The notes under the pieces: model-generated
Told to the model about the DNA's origin: nothing
Seen by the model: only the letters and a program-made list of their open reading frames with translations
The model's database searches: none
Position numbers and translations under genes: made by a program
Part shown: positions 56,079-64,000 of the stretch, one piece after another
How the letters are laid out: each line of letters begins with the position of its first letter
Numbering within the stretch: the first letter of the stretch is position 1
NCBI GenBank assembly: GCA_947167765.1
Contig: CAMVJI010000001.1
Location: forward strand, 52,795 to 116,794
Source: an uncultured Butyrivibrio sp.
GTDB lineage: Bacteria > Bacillota > Clostridia > Lachnospirales > Lachnospiraceae
Direction of reading: 5' to 3'
DNA length: 64,000 bases

Positions 56079-56243
56079 GTTACAGGGCCAAATTCCCCCA
56101 ATATTTGTCCAAATCACTTTAATTCTCTGGTACCTGTTTTATGAAACCAAGAGATTTCACCCATACCTTCAACAAATCTTTTAGAGAAGACGCAGTTGTG
56201 GTAAGATGATTGTGGCGTTATATGCGCAGAACAAGGAGTTTCT

Positions 56244-56681
56244 ATGGAAATCGTAACAAAGCATGAGACAAACTCTAGAGAAGAGACCTTCGAGATTGGG
56301 CGCCGCATCGGCGAAAGCGCAGCTCCCGGATCAGTATTTACCCTGATAGGAGATCTGGGCGTTGGCAAAACGGTGCTAACGCAAGGCGTGGCAGCGGGAC
56401 TTGGTATCACTGGCCCAGTCAGCAGCCCCACATTTACAATACTTCAGGTCTACGATGAAGGCCGCATCCCCTTCTACCACTTTGATGTCTACAGAATTGG
56501 AGACATCAGTGAGATGGACGAGATCGGTTATGAGGACTACTTTTTTGGAAATGGTATCTGCATAATCGAGTGGGCCAACCTCATAGAAGAGCTGCTTCCA
56601 GAGCACTATACAGAGATCGTCATAGAAAAGAACCTTGAAAAAGGCTTTGATTACAGGCTCATCACCATGACAAAGCACTGA
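56244..56681 (+). CDS. tsaE: tRNA t6A biosynthesis ATPase TsaE
   Basis: LIGDLGVGKTVLTQGVAAGLGITGPVSSPTFTILQVYDEGRIPFYHFDVYRI. Confidence 0.95.
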   Translation: MEIVTKHETNSREETFEIGRRIGESAAPGSVFTLIGDLGVGKTVLTQGVAAGLGITGPVSSPTFTILQVYDEGRIPFYHFDVYRIGDISEMDEIGYEDYFFGNGICIIEWANLIEELLPEHYTEIVIEKNLEKGFDYRLITMTKH

Positions 56682-56737
56682 TGACATGGCGCCTTGACCA
56701 GGCGCCTTACAGAATATATGCAATTTAAGGACAAACC

Positions 56738-57991
56738 ATGAAGATTCTTGCACTAGACACTTCGGGCCTTGTGGGAAGCGTTGCAGTTCTTGACGCTGGA
56801 ACCCTGACAGCCCAGTTTTCAATTCAATATAAGACTACTCACTCCGAAATCCTTATGCCCATGCTAAAGGACATCGCAGACAAGATCCACCTTGATATGA
56901 AGAGCGTGGATGCCATAGCAGTGGCGGCTGGTCCCGGCTCTTTTACGGGGCTTAGAATTGGCAGCGCAACGGCTAAGGGCCTGGCTCTAGCCATAGACTG
57001 CCCTATAATCCCTGTGCCCACAGTGGACGGCCTTGCATACAACCTTTACGGCAACGAGAAGATCATCTGCCCAATGATGGATGCGAGGCGCAGCCAGGTT
57101 TACACCGGCATTTACACCTTTGTGCCTGCGGCCACTGAGGAAAAGAACTATGAACAGGCCTTTGTTATGCGCACTATCCATGAGCAGTTTGCCACATCTG
57201 TTGAAGACATCGCAGAGCGCCTCAACGAGATCGGAAGACCTGTGATCCTCTTAGGAGACGGTATTCCTGTTTATCACGACAAGCTTGAGAGCCTTCTTAC
57301 TGTGCCATTTACCGTGGCACCGGCTCACCTTGGACGTCAGAGCGCTGCGTCAGTTGCTGCCCTGGCAGAAGTCCTTGCCCGTGATGGCAAGCAGGTTCCT
57401 TCAGATGATTTTGCTCCGGATTACCTGCGTCTCTCCCAGGCAGAGCGTGAGGCCAAGGAAAAAGAAAATGCTCCTGGCGGCGAAACAGCGCCAAGTAGCA
57501 AGGAAGCTAAGGCTCAGAAGGCTATGTCCCGCAGCACTCCAGGCAGGATCCGTGTCCGCCAGATGACCGCTGAGGATATTGACGGAGCTTTTAGCCTTGA
57601 GCAGGTGAACCTTGGAAAAGAGGCCTGGACCAGGAAGCAGCTTCTTGATGCCATGACAAGGGATGATACAGTTTATCTTGTGGCTGAGATGGCTGGAAGG
57701 ATTGTGGGACTTTGTGGACTTCAAAACATATCCGGTGACGGAGAGATCACCAATGTGTCTGTGTCTGGGGATGTAAGACGCCAGGGCTGCGGCTACAAGA
57801 TGCTGAGGCAGCTTATTGAGCGTGGCTACGGAATTGGCGTTAAGGATTACACTTTGGAAGTCAGAGCTTCAAACGCTCCTGCCATAGCCCTTTATGAGAA
57901 GCTTGGCTTTAAGAGCGAGGGCACAAGGCCTGGATTTTACGATGATCCAAAGGACGATGCCATAATTTACTGGAAAAGGAAAGATTCATGA
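56738..57991 (+). CDS. TsaB-RimI fusion (t6A protein TsaB plus GNAT acetyltransferase)
   Basis: MKILALDTSGLVGSVAVLD...AVAAGPGSFTGLRIGSATAKGLA then IRVRQMTAEDIDGAFSLEQ...DVRRQGCGYKMLRQLIERG...LEVRASNAPAIALYEKLGFKSEGTRPGFY. Confidence 0.94.
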   Translation: MKILALDTSGLVGSVAVLDAGTLTAQFSIQYKTTHSEILMPMLKDIADKIHLDMKSVDAIAVAAGPGSFTGLRIGSATAKGLALAIDCPIIPVPTVDGLAYNLYGNEKIICPMMDARRSQVYTGIYTFVPAATEEKNYEQAFVMRTIHEQFATSVEDIAERLNEIGRPVILLGDGIPVYHDKLESLLTVPFTVAPAHLGRQSAASVAALAEVLARDGKQVPSDDFAPDYLRLSQAEREAKEKENAPGGETAPSSKEAKAQKAMSRSTPGRIRVRQMTAEDIDGAFSLEQVNLGKEAWTRKQLLDAMTRDDTVYLVAEMAGRIVGLCGLQNISGDGEITNVSVSGDVRRQGCGYKMLRQLIERGYGIGVKDYTLEVRASNAPAIALYEKLGFKSEGTRPGFYDDPKDDAIIYWKRKDS

Positions 57992-58908
57992 TAGATGTAT
58001 GTTTGCTGGGAACCGGCGGAATGATGCCCCTTCCCAATAGATTTCTCACTTCACTTTACGTGAGATACAACGGCAAGTGCATCCTCATCGACTGCGGTGA
58101 GGCAACACAGATTGCCATGAAAAAGAAAGGTTTAAGCGCCAAGCCCATCGACGTTATCTGCTTTACCCACTACCACGCAGATCATATCTCGGGACTTCCC
58201 GGAATGTTGCTTACCATGGGAAATGCAGAGCGCACGGAGCCGCTTCTCATGGTGGGTCCCAAGGGCCTTGAGAGGGTTGTAAACTCCCTTCGTGTTATCG
58301 CTCCGGAGCTGCCTTTTGAGATTTTGTATAAAGAACTTACGGACGACGAGATGTCTTTTGACATAGAGGGCATGCCCTTCTTCACGGTAACAGCCTTCAA
58401 GGTCAACCACAACATAACCTGTTACGGATATACCATGAGCCTTAAACGCCAGGGTAAGTTTGATGTGGAGGCTGCGACGGCAGCAGGGATAGACAGGCGT
58501 TTCTGGAACAACCTGCAAAAGGGCGAGACTGTAACTGCTGAAGATGGCAGGATCCTGACACCTGACATGGTCCTTGGGGCAGAGAGAAAGGGCATCAAGC
58601 TCACCTACTGCACCGACACAAGGCCTACAGACAGCATTGTAAGGAATGCGGCAGATTCAGACTTATTCATCTGCGAAGGCATGTACGGCGAAAAGGACAA
58701 GCAGCAGAAAGCCAGAGAGAACAAGCACATGACCTTCTACGAGGCCGCTCGCCTTGCAAGGGATGCAGGGGTAAAAGAGATGTGGCTTACCCACTACAGT
58801 CCATCCCTGGTCAATCCCAAGGAGTTTATGCCAGAGACCAAGAGCATTTTTGCAAACACCATAGCTGCCAAAGACGGCAGAAATATAGAACTAAGATTTG
58901 AAGACTAA
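57988..58908 (+). CDS. rnz: RNase Z-like metallo-beta-lactamase
   Basis: LLGTGGMMPLPNRFLTSLYVRYNGKCILIDCGEATQIAM, FTHYHADHISGLPGML. Confidence 0.9.
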   Translation: MIDVCLLGTGGMMPLPNRFLTSLYVRYNGKCILIDCGEATQIAMKKKGLSAKPIDVICFTHYHADHISGLPGMLLTMGNAERTEPLLMVGPKGLERVVNSLRVIAPELPFEILYKELTDDEMSFDIEGMPFFTVTAFKVNHNITCYGYTMSLKRQGKFDVEAATAAGIDRRFWNNLQKGETVTAEDGRILTPDMVLGAERKGIKLTYCTDTRPTDSIVRNAADSDLFICEGMYGEKDKQQKARENKHMTFYEAARLARDAGVKEMWLTHYSPSLVNPKEFMPETKSIFANTIAAKDGRNIELRFED

Positions 58909-58962
58909 TCAGTTTTTCTTATAAATGAATCTTCGCCAAAGGCGGAGAAGAAAAGAGGGGAT

Positions 58963-59538
58963 ATGAAAAACGGGGCAGTTATAAAAGCAATAGTGATGAC
59001 GGTCCTTGCGGCCATTGTAGTACTGGGACTTTACATGGTATTTACCCGCAGCAAGAAGGTGGGACCTGAGGAATCCTACGACATGTCAGTGGTTGACGAG
59101 ATCACTACAACTGATCTTGAAAAGAACTATCCGGCTAGCGCAAGAAAGGTCGTTGAGCTCTACGCCAAGACCATGCAGGCTCTTTATAAGGAGCAGTATT
59201 CAGACAAGCAGGAAGATACCATGATAGCAGTGGTTCAGGGGCTTATGGATGAGGAGCTCCTTGCTGGAAACAGCTCTTTTGCCCAATCCATAAAAAATGA
59301 GGTGAAGGAAAGAAGAGAAGGGGATTACTCGATCTCTGCCTACGTGGTCCAGTCCAAGGAACCAAAAGAGGTATCGGTAAACGGCCGAAAGATGTGCAAC
59401 GTGGACTGCCTCATTAACTTAAGGTACGCTTCAAATGGCACAACCGCCAACTATTATCAGTTCATAATGAGAAGAGAGAAAGAAACCGGCAACTGGAAGA
59501 TTCTGGGCTGGGTAATAAAGGACGAAAACGATGATTGA
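58963..59538 (+). CDS. Single-TM conserved hypothetical protein
   Basis: N-terminal TM; conserved-looking globular domain; overlaps the next gene. Confidence 0.65.
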   Translation: MKNGAVIKAIVMTVLAAIVVLGLYMVFTRSKKVGPEESYDMSVVDEITTTDLEKNYPASARKVVELYAKTMQALYKEQYSDKQEDTMIAVVQGLMDEELLAGNSSFAQSIKNEVKERREGDYSISAYVVQSKEPKEVSVNGRKMCNVDCLINLRYASNGTTANYYQFIMRREKETGNWKILGWVIKDENDD

Positions 59539-60427
59539 ATATCATGCAGATGACTACGGGCTTTTTCCGGCCCAGAGCAAACATATTGCAGACTGCTACT
59601 ACAACGGAGCACTGAATGGCATCAGCATAATGCCTAACAGTCCATATTTAAAAGAGTGCATGGAGGCCATTGCAGACATCAGGAAGAACCTGGCTGTGAC
59701 AGTGCACCTGAATTTTGTTGAAGGAAAGCCCATAACTGGTGATAAGGCCAGGCGCCTTACAGATAAGGATGGGAATTTTAATATAGGCTTTGGCAAGCTC
59801 CTTCTGATCGGCTTTGTTCCGGTGCTTAGAAGGGTTTATTACAAGGCCATAAGGCGCGAGGTTGAGGCTCAGCTTCTTGCCTGCGAGCCTTACATGAATG
59901 ACAGAAAATATAGGATCGATGGCCATGTGCACTACCACATGCTTCCACTTGTTTTCGATGCTGTGATGGATATTGTTAAGAAAAATAATCTTCAGGTTTC
60001 CTATATCCGCTTTCCGAGGGAAGAACTTGATGTGTACAGGAGAGCTTCAGGAAAGCTTAAGGGCCTTAAGCCCATCAATTTTGTGAAGGTTTGCGTGCTG
60101 AATACGCTTGCCTCCCGCAACGAGCGCAAGTACAAAGAGGCGCTTGTGTCGCTGAATGTAGAGCGCAAGCTCTTTATGGGCGTTATGCTCTCAGGCCATA
60201 TGTTTTATGACAATGTAAAAGAGTGTCTTCCCTATGCTGCAGATATCATGGCAGACAGGGGACTTTCAGACATGGAGATATTATTCCACCCGGGAGATGT
60301 GTCTGATAACGAGGAGATACTTCAGGTTACCAGTAAGGACGACTACAATTTCCTTGTGGAAAATAAGGTGAACCGTGAAAAAGAGGCTGAGGCCTTAAGG
60401 AAGTTTGGCGGCGGACTTAGAAGGTGA
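59531..60427 (+). CDS. ChbG/HpnK (YdjC-like) family deacetylase
   Basis: IEYHADDYGLFPAQSKHIADCYYNGALNGISIMPNSPY, VTVHLNFVEGKPI, IDGHVHYHMLPLVF. Confidence 0.92.
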   Translation: MIEYHADDYGLFPAQSKHIADCYYNGALNGISIMPNSPYLKECMEAIADIRKNLAVTVHLNFVEGKPITGDKARRLTDKDGNFNIGFGKLLLIGFVPVLRRVYYKAIRREVEAQLLACEPYMNDRKYRIDGHVHYHMLPLVFDAVMDIVKKNNLQVSYIRFPREELDVYRRASGKLKGLKPINFVKVCVLNTLASRNERKYKEALVSLNVERKLFMGVMLSGHMFYDNVKECLPYAADIMADRGLSDMEILFHPGDVSDNEEILQVTSKDDYNFLVENKVNREKEAEALRKFGGGLRR

Positions 60428-60503
60428 AAAAACATTTAGTAATGATTATTCTGATGACTTGCGATCTGAGTCATTGAAAATGTGAAATAAGGAAATTTGA
60501 TTC

Positions 60504-61685
60504 ATGCAGATAGATAAAAATGTAGAAAATGATGGCGTGATCTTCATGTCAATAAAAGGCGATGATAAGAGTGATAGCACTGAAACTGGCGCTTCTAAGG
60601 CAGCAGTTTCTGACAGTGCTTCGGCTTCTGCTGGCGGCAGCGGTGATGTTACGATCCTTGCCATTGAGAGCTCCTGTGATGAGACGGCAGCAGCTGTTGT
60701 GAGAAACGGCCGCGAAGTTCTCTCTAACATCATCTCATCCCAGATCGCGCTTCACACCATATACGGCGGTGTTGTTCCTGAGATTGCTTCAAGAAAACAC
60801 GTCGAAAAGATAAACGGATGCATCAGGGCAGCTCTTTCAGAAGCAGGAGTTACCCTTGAGGATATTGATGTTGTGGCAGTGACCTACGGCCCTGGGCTTG
60901 TGGGTGCTCTTTTAGTGGGAGTGTCTGCGGCCAAGGCTATTTCTTTTGCCCAGAACAAGCCCCTTATCGGCGTTCATCACATTGAAGGCCACATCAGTGC
61001 CAACTTTATTGAGAACAAGGATCTTGAGCCGCCGTTTGTGTGCCTTGTGGTATCTGGCGGTCACTCACATCTTGTGGTTGTTAAGGACTACGGAGAGTAT
61101 GAGATTATCGGTCAGACCAGGGACGACGCAGCAGGTGAGGCTTTTGATAAGGTGGCAAGGGCCATTGGCCTTGGATATCCGGGAGGCCCCAAGATCGATG
61201 CTGCGGCAAAAGAGGGTAATCCCGATGCTTTCACTTTCCCTCAGGCCAAGATTTCTGATGCGGAGTACGACTTTTCTTTTTCCGGACTTAAGTCCGCAGT
61301 TCTTAATATCATCAACCAGGCAAAAATGCAGGGCGAAGAGCTTAACCAGGCTGACGTTGCAGCTTCCTTCCAGAAGGCTGTGGTTGAGGTTTTGGTTGGC
61401 CACGCAATAAAGGCCTGCAGGGAGTACGGCTACGATAAACTGGCTATCGCAGGAGGCGTTGCGTCCAACACCGCCCTTAGGACTCTCATGGAAAAAGAGT
61501 GCGCAGCAAACGGAATTAAGTTCTACAGGCCATCGCCCGTTCTTTGCACTGACAATGCAGCAATGATCGGCGCTGCAGCTTACTATGAATACAAAAAAGG
61601 CGTGCGCTTTGACCTTGATATGAACGCTGTGCCAAATCTCCCTCTTGGAGACCGTGAGCGCAGGTTCCACGCAGGGAAGGCGTAA
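60504..61685 (+). CDS. tsaD: tRNA t6A transferase component TsaD
   Basis: [60 protein letters not shown]. Confidence 0.97.
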   Translation: MQIDKNVENDGVIFMSIKGDDKSDSTETGASKAAVSDSASASAGGSGDVTILAIESSCDETAAAVVRNGREVLSNIISSQIALHTIYGGVVPEIASRKHVEKINGCIRAALSEAGVTLEDIDVVAVTYGPGLVGALLVGVSAAKAISFAQNKPLIGVHHIEGHISANFIENKDLEPPFVCLVVSGGHSHLVVVKDYGEYEIIGQTRDDAAGEAFDKVARAIGLGYPGGPKIDAAAKEGNPDAFTFPQAKISDAEYDFSFSGLKSAVLNIINQAKMQGEELNQADVAASFQKAVVEVLVGHAIKACREYGYDKLAIAGGVASNTALRTLMEKECAANGIKFYRPSPVLCTDNAAMIGAAAYYEYKKGVRFDLDMNAVPNLPLGDRERRFHAGKA

Positions 61686-61711
61686 GTTAAGGCATTTATG
61701 GAGGCATATAA

Positions 61712-62419
61712 ATGAAAACAGTTGCGGTAGTTTTAGCTGCAGGTTCAGGCAGCAGGATGAATTCGGATGTTAAGAAGCAGTACATGGAGATTGGCGGAAA
61801 GCCTCTTATTTACTACTCATTAAAGGCATTTGAGGAGAGTATCATCGACGACATAGTACTGGTTGTCTCCAGGGGCGATGTTGACTTTGTGAAAAAAGAG
61901 ATCGTTGAAAAGTACGGATTTGACAAGGTTACAGCTGTTGTTGAGGGCGGACTTGCAAGGTATCACAGTGTGCGTCTTGGACTCCAGGCCGCAGATCCAA
62001 TGTGCGACTACGCCTTTATCCACGACGGAGCAAGGCCTTTTGTAAATCGTGACATCATCATGAGAGCTCTTTCCGCTGTCAAGGAATACAAGGCCTGCGT
62101 AGTTGGCATGCCCAGTAAGGACACCATCAAGATTGCAGACGAAAAGGGCTTTGCGGCTCAGACGCCAGACCGCAATCTCATGTGGACTATCCAGACTCCC
62201 CAGTGCTTTTCTTATAAGATGATCCTTGAGTTGTACCAGCGTCTTGACAGGGAAGAGGGTGATCTTATGGCTAAGGGCGTCAACATCACTGACGACGCCA
62301 TGGTTGTTGAATACTACACAGACACCAAGGTCAAGCTCATCGAAGGCTCCTACGACAATATCAAGATCACAACACCTGAAGATATTGCGGTGGCAGAGGC
62401 TATACTTAACCGTAAGTGA
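61712..62419 (+). CDS. ispD: 2-C-methyl-D-erythritol 4-phosphate cytidylyltransferase
   Basis: VAVVLAAGSGSRMNSDVKKQYMEIGGKPLIYYSLKAFE, FIHDGARPFV, WTIQTPQCF. Confidence 0.95.
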   Translation: MKTVAVVLAAGSGSRMNSDVKKQYMEIGGKPLIYYSLKAFEESIIDDIVLVVSRGDVDFVKKEIVEKYGFDKVTAVVEGGLARYHSVRLGLQAADPMCDYAFIHDGARPFVNRDIIMRALSAVKEYKACVVGMPSKDTIKIADEKGFAAQTPDRNLMWTIQTPQCFSYKMILELYQRLDREEGDLMAKGVNITDDAMVVEYYTDTKVKLIEGSYDNIKITTPEDIAVAEAILNRK

Positions 62420-62470
62420 AGCGGTTGTGAAAAATTAAAGCGAGGATGGGGCTCTTTTCCCCAAAAAGAT

Positions 62471-63532
62471 ATGAATGATAAGATCAAGGTCCTGATGATA
62501 GGCCCTGACAGAGGGGTTCACGGCGGCATTTCCGCGTTGGTGAACAGCTACTATGCGGTGGGGCTGCAGGACAGAGTTGAACTTAAGTATATAAGCACCA
62601 TGAAAGAGGGAAGCAAGCTTAAAAAGCTGATGATAGCTGGGCTTGCTTTCGTGGACTTTATGCGCTCCCTTGGATGGTGCGACATCGTTCATGTGAACTG
62701 CTCTTCGGACTCAAGCTTCATGCGCAAGTCTTTCTTTATAAGGTATGCCAAGCGCCATGGGAAGAAGGTTCTTTTGCACCAGCATGGCGGAGATTTCGTA
62801 AACTACTATAACAATGAGCTTAATGAAAAGAAAAAGCGCTATGTCAGGGATATTCTCGATATGGCGGATGAGATGCTGGTGCTTACTGACAAGTGGAGAG
62901 AGTTTTTTGGAACCCTTACTGACAAGGGCAAGATCCACGTGCTGCCTAACGGCGTGGTGACAGCTGGTATCGATCCTGGGCAGGCAGGCGCTGGTGATGT
63001 GAATAAGATTCTTTTCCTTGGAAGGATCTGCAAGGACAAGGGGGTAAAAGAGCTTATTACAGCCGCTAAAGAGCTCCACAAGGACAATGATAAGGTGATG
63101 CTTTATATGGGCGGAATCTTTGAGGAGCCGGATTTTATTAAAGATGTTGAGGAAAACAGCACCTTTATAAAGCATATTGGATGGGTGTCTGGATCTGAGA
63201 AAGACAGGTACCTTGATGAGTGTGGGATCATGGCGCTTCCCTCTTATTTTGAGGGGTTTGGCCTTTCTGTTGTTGAGGGAATGCTGCATGGATGCTGCGT
63301 TGTGGCAAGTGATGTAGGTGGTATTCCTGATATTGTGGAGAATGAGACCGATGGACTTTTGGTGGCGCCAAAGGATGCTGTGGCTCTGAAAAATGCCATT
63401 GAAAGAGTAATGAAAGATAAAAATCTAGCCGATAAATTATCTGATAACGGCAAAAAGAAGGCTTTAGAAAAGTATTCTATAGAAAATATAGTAACCCAGC
63501 TTTTAAGCCATTATCGCGAGATCCTTGGGTGA
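62471..63532 (+). CDS. GT4-family glycosyltransferase
   Basis: GPDRGVHGGISALVNSYY, ILFLGRICKDKGVKELI, LPSYFEGFGLSVVEGMLHGCCVVASDVGGIPDIV. Confidence 0.92.
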   Translation: MNDKIKVLMIGPDRGVHGGISALVNSYYAVGLQDRVELKYISTMKEGSKLKKLMIAGLAFVDFMRSLGWCDIVHVNCSSDSSFMRKSFFIRYAKRHGKKVLLHQHGGDFVNYYNNELNEKKKRYVRDILDMADEMLVLTDKWREFFGTLTDKGKIHVLPNGVVTAGIDPGQAGAGDVNKILFLGRICKDKGVKELITAAKELHKDNDKVMLYMGGIFEEPDFIKDVEENSTFIKHIGWVSGSEKDRYLDECGIMALPSYFEGFGLSVVEGMLHGCCVVASDVGGIPDIVENETDGLLVAPKDAVALKNAIERVMKDKNLADKLSDNGKKKALEKYSIENIVTQLLSHYREILG

Positions 63533-63589
63533 AATTTTGGAAATTACATGCACGGTAAAATAATTAATTAAAAAAGTTAAAAAACGTGC

Positions 63590-63618
63590 TTGACATGAGG
63601 CTCGCGCTTTGTTAATAT
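63590..63618 (+). promoter_or_regulatory. Sigma-A type promoter for tRNA genes
   Basis: TTGACA, 17 bp, TAATAT. Confidence 0.85.
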
Positions 63619-63682
63619 AAATCTTGCGCTGCGCGAGATGCAGTTGCACGTAAAACTTATTTACATAGCGATAAGTTAACTC

Positions 63683-63768
63683 GGAGCGATATCGAAGCGG
63701 TCATAACGAGGCGGTCTTGAAAACCGTTTGGCGGCAACGCCACAAGGGTTCGAATCCCTTTCGCTCCG
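63683..63768 (+). tRNA. tRNA-Ser(UGA)
   Basis: GGAGCGA...TCGCTCC acceptor, GCGGTCTTGAAAACCG anticodon arm, long variable arm, GGGTTCGAATCCC T arm. Confidence 0.95.
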
Positions 63769-63823
63769 CTTAATTATGAACACGCTGTTATAACAACATA
63801 CTTATTTAGTAGTCAACTATTTT

Positions 63824-63912
63824 GCAGAAGTACTCAAGTGGTTGAAGAGACACCCCTGGAAAGGGTGCAGGTCGTTAATAGCGGCGCGAGGGTTCAAATC
63901 CCTCCTTCTGCG
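63824..63912 (+). tRNA. tRNA-Ser(GGA)
   Basis: GCAGAAG...CTTCTGC acceptor, CACCCCTGGAAAGGGTG anticodon arm, long variable arm, GAGGGTTCAAATCCCTC T arm. Confidence 0.95.
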
Positions 63913-64000
63913 TTGCCTTACGCAATCAGTAAGGATCATAATTACAGTACCTTGACAAATAAACAGTAATGCAACCCTGAAAAATTCCAAAAAGCAATGA

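Noticed and set aside
63913-64000. Possible further tRNA or promoter after tRNA-Ser(GGA)
   Set aside because: A TTGACA-like box is present, but the window ends before any gene can be supported

Overview
The window looks like a Lachnospiraceae-type (Butyrivibrio/Pseudobutyrivibrio-like) Firmicute chromosome; the taxon is inferred from gene content and style only. About 1-49 kb is a large surface-polysaccharide locus. It holds an MBOAT/SGNH-like O-acylation pair, FdtA/FdtB-like 3-amino-deoxysugar genes, RmlA/B/C, many polytopic membrane proteins that are probably glycosyltransferases, two CotH-family proteins, a Wzm/Wzt ABC exporter, a methyltransferase plus kinase-like protein resembling a WbdD chain terminator, several GT2 enzymes, a polyprenyl sugar-phosphate transferase and an LCP ligase. 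Embedded in it are an HTH-MNT/HEPN toxin-antitoxin-like pair and a GH25 autolysin with a D/E/R/Y-rich cytoplasmic tail. About 49-64 kb is more housekeeping: small alarmone synthetase, M23 peptidase, MurA, HD-GYP, FMN riboswitch-ribU, t6A genes tsaE/tsaB-rimI/tsaD, ispD and two tRNA-Ser genes. The strongest candidate for something undescribed is a pair of intergenic elements at 28020-28175 and 44870-45058. Each is one long hairpin whose outer arms are perfectly complementary (21 bp and 39 bp) but unrelated between copies. The two share a conserved core with apparent compensatory base-pair changes, which suggests a structured RNA class associated with polysaccharide operons. All calls come from reading the sequence and ORF translations; no database or folding program was run.
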